Positions 58,479 through 64,000 of a stretch of DNA of 64,000 bases are shown one piece after another. Below the pieces are notes generated by a model. The model saw only the letters and a program-made list of their open reading frames with translations. It did not search any database and was not told where the DNA came from. Position 1 is the stretch's first letter, and each line of letters opens with the position of its first letter. Location of the stretch: the NCBI GenBank assembly GCA_019775845.1, contig JADQAV010000038.1:186001-250000 (forward strand), given 5' to 3'. Source of the DNA: Myrmaecium sp. VS I D KN 1 (Eukaryota > Ascomycota > Dothideomycetes > Valsariales > Valsariaceae). A program made the position numbers and the translations under genes.

Positions 58479-61400
58479 TGTATCGAGCCAGATGGAAACG
58501 AAAACACATAGGTGGGGGGAGGGGAGGGGTCTTATATAACGTTGTGGACACGTGGAAAGGATGGTCATCGGCGTTCAGAAACCGAAAACTGTATTTTGTC
58601 TTCTTGGGAGGGAGGGATCCTTGTGGAGAACTGGCGGTGAAGGGAACAGAGTTTGTCGGGCTCTGCTTGTTATTCTGGCATAGCTTCTTGATTTTTTCTT
58701 CTCCTTCACTTTCCTTGCCTCGTTGGTTGACTGCTTAGTCTGCTAGACCTTTTATTACTACACACTCAACCGTATCACAGGCTAGCTGACTGCCGCCTGC
58801 TACTGCTGCTACAGCTGTTCTCGTTTTGCCTTGCTTTCACGCACGGTTATATCTGTTTGAGTCTTTCTTGAAGCCCGTAATGGTGGTGCGGAGAGACAGG
58901 AGCGAGGCTTTTGCCCCCTCTTTTTGACTTTTACCAGGGCAACAATCAGCTCTTTCATTGGCTTTTACTGAACCATGTCGGAATGTGGCATTGATTTCTT
59001 ATAAGCAGTACTCCGCATCCGACAAACTACTATTCCTTTAATCCGGCAAGGGTTTCTTTCTATTTATCTACTGACCGTGTCCGAATTCGTCCGGCCAGCG
59101 GGGGACATTAGGGTACATGTACGCGCGTTGCTCCTTTCTCTTCCTCTCGAGGTTGCTGGATAGTATATCTTGAGCCCTTCTAATATCTTACATGCGGACG
59201 CTTCAAGTCCAAAATCTATTATCAAGGACGATTCCCATCTTCCCCGTCTCCTGCCATGCAAACATACATAGTACGTACCTACCACAGCGAAAGGGGCTCT
59301 CACTGGCTCGGCAACAAGATCTACGAGATACAAGTACCAAGCAGGCTTGATCGTTCTCAGTCTGCGCAGATAGTGAGTCCGGTTTGGTAAAGTACTACCC
59401 GGCGGCATGTGGGCTTCGATTTCGATTGGCTCGGAGGATCCGGTCCGCTCTTGCATGCACGCACGTCATGTCATGGGTACAGTACGGAGGAGGTCTCCGG
59501 GTGGCTGCTGGATCGGCAACGGCGCGCGGGCGCCGAGAAGCCTCACCCTCCCCCTCCACCCGACTTTCATGACGGTTGTGACGCCTGCTGAATGCATGGC
59601 TGGAAGGTCTCTGCAGGGATCTCCATCAAGGAACCGCTGCGGGACTCCCTCATAAATACCTAGGCACACAGTCCCCTGGCCCAGCGGTGGGCTCATGCAC
59701 GTCAGTCAGAACAGAGAGAGGTGGCAGTTCGGGACGCTAGTCACCAGCCTTGCCAGCAGACTGTACGCGCTCATGGCCAGCCAGCCATCGTCATGCCTTC
59801 CTTCGTCTCCGGCCATTACGTTTCTCTTTTTGTCTCCGTCATTCTTTTCTGTCAGTCCTTTGTATGAGCTACGGCGTGTGTCCAAGCGGAGAGAGGGAGC
59901 CATTGTGCAGTCCAGCCTGGTCCGGGAGGACTAGATCAGCCCTAGACGGATATCCCCTGGAGGAGAAGAGGTGGCAGCCATGCCATTTGGCGGCTGACAG
60001 GGGCATAATGATTGGCTACCGTCGGCGGGAGAGCCTTCCGGCCGCGCGGGATGACCTAGTACCTAGTAGTTGGAGGAGGGAAGAACCGAAAGGGTGTAGG
60101 ACGACAGAGGGCTCCACTTATCGACCCCAGAGGGTGCGATCGTGGGTGGATGGATGGGAGAAGACTCCGACAGATGTTCGACGATGGCGAGGTTGGCCAC
60201 GTCCAACTTGCCGTTTTCGATCGCGCGGCGATGGACATTGGAGGAGGACCTACGGTTGCTGCGAAGTCCCGTAGATGTGGGCGGGCACGGCAGGAATGAA
60301 TGGTGAGTTTGGTTCCATTCGACCTCCCGGTGTGGAACGGATTGCTGGGGATGTGGGTTGCACTCACTAGGGCCCCGGGAGCGGTTCTCCTTCAGCCTAG
60401 TCACACATGCGCAACTGAAGTTGACATATGTTCATGGTGGTGCAACGTACGCCATAGTTACGGAAAGGCTTCGGATCTCTGTTTGGTAGTATCTATACTG
60501 GCGCTGTTTCTATTCTGGAGGCTATCCTTTCCCCCAATATCAAAGCATGCGTGATTCCGGGTTTTACCACCAGCTTTGCCTAAGTATATACATACTTACT
60601 CGCTGTATCCATCGCTGGCTACCCCACTGGCAGCTATGTACTACATAGTAATGTACATCCATCAAAACAGCAAACCAACTTGGCAGCGGATCTTGTATGC
60701 AAAGAAAGCGAGTGGCCGAGAAGAGGAGCCGTGCCAAGTTTTGATAGCCAACCTACTTCCCTTCGGGATTAATGTCGCCTGTAATCGCTCATCCAATGTC
60801 GGTACGTACTGATTTGTGCAGGACCCCCGTGGCGAGCCTTGCTGAAGGGAACACCCGGGACTGGACGGATATACGAGCCGCATGTGCTCGACGGTGCAAA
60901 CGAGGGAAGTTGTCCTCTATCAGAATTGCTGCTTTTGTCCACGGTGGACCCGGCTCGGAAGCCCTTTCTGCAGCCAAGGCTCGAACGCGGGATTCCTGAC
61001 CGGCCCAGGGGCGCCGACTGGACGGGAAATAAGACCGCAGATGTTTGATGGTGGGGAAAGCTGCAGCTCGATTACTACGTTGGGATGTGGTGTGGTGTGG
61101 ACGTGAATGAGCGGATGGGATAGAATGCCGCGGGTTTCAACGATGAGACCTTCATCTGGGAATTTACTGCTTTCGGTCGAGGCAGGTTCTCTGAGAGGAC
61201 GTTGTCTTTCGAGCAGGGCGCGGGAGTGTGACAGAAACATGCCACATTCAGGTACAGTGTATGGATCGGGCTTGATAGCCGAAGGTCCAGGTATGGAACG
61301 TTGTAAGACGAGGTCTGAAGTACGGAGAGTGTAAACTGCAACGGAGTTGAAGACGTAAGATGGTTATCTATATCGATCTACCGACCGAAAGTAACCTAGT

Positions 61401-61531
61401 ATGCATGGCCTTGCTTGCAGCCCAGCCAGTAAAATATGGAACGGAGGTATTTTTGACAACCCATGGAGAACGCCGCTATTATGCACAGAAAACGGACGCA
61501 AGGCTTCCCATATACAACGCCAGAACCGCAC
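58479..61531. other. 3-kb convergent gene-free region, SWI1 and RPA34
   Basis: The longest stretch without a supported gene. The first 500 bases are probably SWI1 3' sequence. Frames up to 174 codons (59750-60274) show no family. GTACGTACCTACC occurs near 59272 and CTAGTACCTAGTAG near 60056. I see no transposase, tRNA or repeat that would explain the space. Confidence 0.45.
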
Positions 61532-62754
61532 CTAGTCGACTTCCATCGGTTCGCCGGCCTCTCCAGATGTCCTGCTCTTCCTTTTCTTCTTCTCTCCGTC
61601 TGCGTTCTTGCTCTTCTTCTTCTTTCCCTTGTCTTTGTGACTTGAGGACGGTTCAACCTCTGCAGATTGATCCTTGCTCTTTTTCTCTGACGCTGTATCC
61701 ACAGGCGCACTTTCGTCCTCTGCCCCGTCCCGCTTGCTCTTCTTGTGCTTCTTGGAGCTCTTCGAGGCCTCCTCCGCCTCAAGCTTTCTCTTTTGCGATC
61801 GGGACACAGCATTGCCGTTTGCTCCTTCTGTCGTCTCGTCTTCCTCGTCCGAGGAGCCGATGGCGCCGGGACTTTCGTCACCGAAGCCCGAGGGCTTGAA
61901 GCGCATGCGAAGACCCTTCGGTTGTGGTCGCGGCGGTCTGGCATTAGGGATTCTGGACGAAGCGGCGGCACCAAACTTCGAGAGACCAGCATGAGACTGC
62001 TGCTTCTCAGTGATCTTGGGTATGCGCACAACTTGCTGCAGATGCAATGTCTGCGCAATAGGCAGAGACACGGGTTTATAGCCTTCCCCTGAGGGCAGCA
62101 GAACCCTGGTCGAGTGCTTTTCGGTTTCCTGCTCTATCTCAAAACCATAGCCCTGTCCGTTGTACGTGATGACGGGTTCATGGCGCGCGACAGCCTCGAG
62201 CGAGACGGTTTGGATTTCGCTAATCAGGACGGAGGAAGGAGCAGTGATGTGCCATATTTGTTTGCCGGAGAGGTTGGTGCCGTCGAACAGCTTCAGAGCG
62301 GCAGCTGACGGAGGCAGGGAGGCCTTGACGGATTTGAAGCCAGAGGGAGGCTCGAAAGGTTTCGGCGGACGGGACTCCGCTGTTTGGGAGCTTGATTGGG
62401 CGCTATGGAACCAAGGTCATCAGCAACGGAAACTTAGGATCTATATCACCTATAGCCTTACCTCTGTGGTTCCTCGCTTTCGCTTTCGCTTTCGCTTTCG
62501 CTTTCACTTTCGCTCTCGCTCTCGCTCTCGCTGCTGCCACTGTCACTGCCACTTTCTTCCTCACTACCGCTGCCACTTTCGCTCTCTTCCTCTCCGCTAC
62601 TCGTGTCACTGGCCTCCGAAGAAGCGCTCAGCTCCGTTCCTTTAGCCGTCTCCGCCGTTAGTTTCTTGGCTGGCTGTGGCGCAGATGCGCTGCTGCTGCT
62701 GCCATTAGGCTTGGTCGTGCTTTTCGGCACTGGCACTGGTGTTCGTGGGGCCAT
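61532..62754 (-). CDS. RPA34: RNA polymerase I subunit RPA34
   Basis: Pol I-specific subunit that pairs with RPA49 in a TFIIF-like module for rRNA transcription. Minus-strand exons 62754-62462 and 62402-61532 give 387 residues. The N-terminal 95 residues are Ser/Glu-rich with a long SE-dipeptide run. The core follows: PFEPPSGFKSVKASLPPSA, LKLFDGTNLSGKQIWHITAP, EAVARHEPVITYNGQGYGFE and GEGYKPVSLPIAQTLHLQQV, matching the RPA34/CAST family. After a basic LRMRFKPSGFGDESPG stretch comes an acidic segment and a Lys-rich tail ending in EPMEVD. The yeast protein is 233 residues, so both low-complexity ends are extended here. The intron (59 nt) joins EEPQ-SAQSSSQ. Confidence 0.9.
62474..62532 (-). repeat. 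Hexamer repeat coding for Ser-Glu
   Basis: Tandem CGAAAG and CGAGAG-type hexamers (minus strand) inside RPA34 exon 1, coding for alternating Ser and Glu just before the intron. Confidence 0.9.
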
Positions 62755-63152
62755 TGCGAGGTGCGGTAAAGACAAATCGACTTCGCTCGCCGAAGAGCTC
62801 GACCGCAGAACACGGCGCGGTCTCCAAAGTTTTCGGACCACGGCTGGCAGAACCGGCCCACCGCCCTGGCACGCTCCCACCGCCCATCTTGCGCCACAAC
62901 CGGCCGGTCTCTTCGATTGGCTGCTCAGCCCATGCCCCCACCATGACCCTTGGTGCCTTTGCCGAGCGGCCCTGGCGGTGACGATCTGATAAAGTATTTA
63001 GTAGCCGACATTTTTCCCGCGCAAGCATAGAGCATCGGAGTGGAGGACGTCCTCTCTCTTCTCGGCGCGATACCGAGACATATGAACGTATGACATCTTA
63101 AACTCGCTCCTGGCGAACAGTGCCAAACTGCGCCAGCTCTCAGTTCGATCAA
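62755..63152. promoter_or_regulatory. Divergent promoter, RPA34 and GRC3
   Basis: 398 bp between the start codons of two rRNA-production genes facing away from each other. It is the shortest divergent spacer in the window. No specific element was identified. Confidence 0.6.
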
Positions 63153-64000
63153 ATGGAGCAGACACCTAAGCCGAAAAGCGCGGCTGAGGTTATACGGGAG
63201 AAACGGGAACAGCAAAGGCAGAAGGCCCTGAAACGGAGTGCAGATGAGGCCATAAATGATGACAGGATTCAGCATCATGAGGCCCATCCCACGAAAGATA
63301 TCAATGGCGCGGGCAGAAAAGGAGGGGAAGTCGTAAGGAGGCGCGTCGAAACCCGGGCAAAAGCAAGCGAGGTACAGCAAAAGATAAATGCCAAAACTCA
63401 GAGGGAGTTTCAGGAGCCACAGGAATCTACCGTGCCAGATCCAGACCCGCAATCCTGCCTGGAAGTCCACCATAAACTCCCTGAAGGACAACAGAGCTCA
63501 TGGACTTTCCCAACGTGGAATGCTAAAGATGGCAGCGTCATCAATTCGTCTCAGCGCCAGGTGACTCTTCAGATGCGAGAGAACCAGAAACTCTTCATCC
63601 TCGGAACCTTCGACCTGGAAGTACAGAGCGGAGCTGTTTCAATCTACGGCGCCAAATTACGAGAAGGGACGAATCACAGAGTGTACTGCCCGTCCACACA
63701 CTCCATCCCTGGCCTGTTTTGCTTGGATGAGGCGAGAGTCGTTATTCGCGAAGTCGAAGAGACGATGGGAAGTCTAGGGGAAGTGAGCATGCTATTCAAG
63801 AGGAGGTGGACCGCTACTGAGGAAGCTCCTGGCAATTCGGTAGCAGAAGATCCCATGGCCCCTACAGAATATGACGAGCTGTCGGATGATACGGACGACC
63901 AAGACCTATCTTACAGTGATGAAGATGGCATGGAATCCGAAACCGCTAGGCCTCGAGTTAGACAAGCTATCCAAGATCCGGTACCGAAGACAAATAACCT
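63153..64000 (+). CDS. GRC3: GRC3 polynucleotide 5'-kinase, N-terminal part
   Basis: Open frame from ATG 63153 to the window edge, 282 codons, no stop. Grc3 (human NOL9) phosphorylates 5'-OH RNA ends and works with the nuclease Las1 to process ITS2 of pre-rRNA and to support Pol I termination. The basic N-terminus (KSAAEVIREKREQQRQKALK) is followed by the conserved N-domain: MRENQKLFILGTFDLEVQSG, AVSIYGAKLREGTNHRVYCP and STHSIPGL. An acidic stretch near the edge (DELSDDTDDQDLSYSDEDG) is a probable loop. The P-loop kinase domain lies beyond the window. Identity rests on the GTFDLEVQSGAVSIYGA and YCPSTHSIP motifs. Confidence 0.85.
   Translation, partial: MEQTPKPKSAAEVIREKREQQRQKALKRSADEAINDDRIQHHEAHPTKDINGAGRKGGEVVRRRVETRAKASEVQQKINAKTQREFQEPQESTVPDPDPQSCLEVHHKLPEGQQSSWTFPTWNAKDGSVINSSQRQVTLQMRENQKLFILGTFDLEVQSGAVSIYGAKLREGTNHRVYCPSTHSIPGLFCLDEARVVIREVEETMGSLGEVSMLFKRRWTATEEAPGNSVAEDPMAPTEYDELSDDTDDQDLSYSDEDGMESETARPRVRQAIQDPVPKTNN

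Noticed and set aside
59750-60274. 174-codon plus-strand frame in the 3-kb gene-free region
   Set aside because: Starts at a non-ATG codon or deep in sequence without context, Arg/Trp-rich, no family likeness.

Overview
The window is nuclear DNA of a filamentous ascomycete (Pezizomycotina). The signs are a complete White Collar-1 photoreceptor, dense single-copy housekeeping genes on both strands, and many short introns (about 49-75 nt, GTRNGT donor, YAG acceptor). Fungal-specific forms such as RPA34, SWI1 with an ARID domain and a SAP1-type AAA ATPase agree with this. I cannot place it below subphylum with confidence. There is no bacterial operon, phage, CRISPR array or intact transposon.

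Layout, left to right. 1-13 kb: mitochondrial asparaginyl-tRNA synthetase (+), mitoferrin-type iron carrier (+), MIT-AAA ATPase of the SAP1/spastin type (+), a decayed FAD-linked oxidase pseudogene (+), and EMG1/NEP1 rRNA methyltransferase (+). 13-26 kb: a glyoxalase-fold protein with a long disordered tail and five near-identical repeats (+), VPS4 (-), prefoldin subunit 6 (+), OXR1-like TLDc protein (+) and a Ras-like GTPase (-). 28-40 kb: White Collar-1 (-), mitochondrial ribosomal protein uS2m (+), a YMC1-type carrier (+), TAN1 (+) and an aminoglycoside-phosphotransferase-like protein without the usual catalytic residues (+). 40-64 kb: CUE3/ASCC2-like ribosome quality-control factor (-), ribosomal protein uS10/RPS20 (+), PI4P 5-kinase MSS4 (-), histone H1 (-), proteasome ATPase RPT3 (-), SWI/SNF subunit SWI1 (+), RNA polymerase I subunit RPA34 (-) and the 5' part of GRC3 polynucleotide kinase (+), which runs off the right edge.

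Most genes are independent housekeeping units. Functional neighbours are few. RPA34 and GRC3, both used in making rRNA, are transcribed divergently from a 398-bp spacer. Five divergent pairs share intergenic promoters: VPS4/PFD6, WC-1/MRP4, CUE3/RPS20, RPT3/SWI1 and RPA34/GRC3. I see no secondary-metabolite cluster or defence island.

Exon structures were worked out by hand from splice signals, reading frame and my memory of the families. Each multi-exon total is divisible by three. No alignment or database search was run. The least ordinary items are the repeat-bearing glyoxalase fusion, the decayed FAD oxidase, the probable pseudo-phosphotransferase, the very small exons (12, 17 and 18 nt), and a Ras-like protein for which I could not find a CaaX end. 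I found no convincing undescribed multi-gene system.
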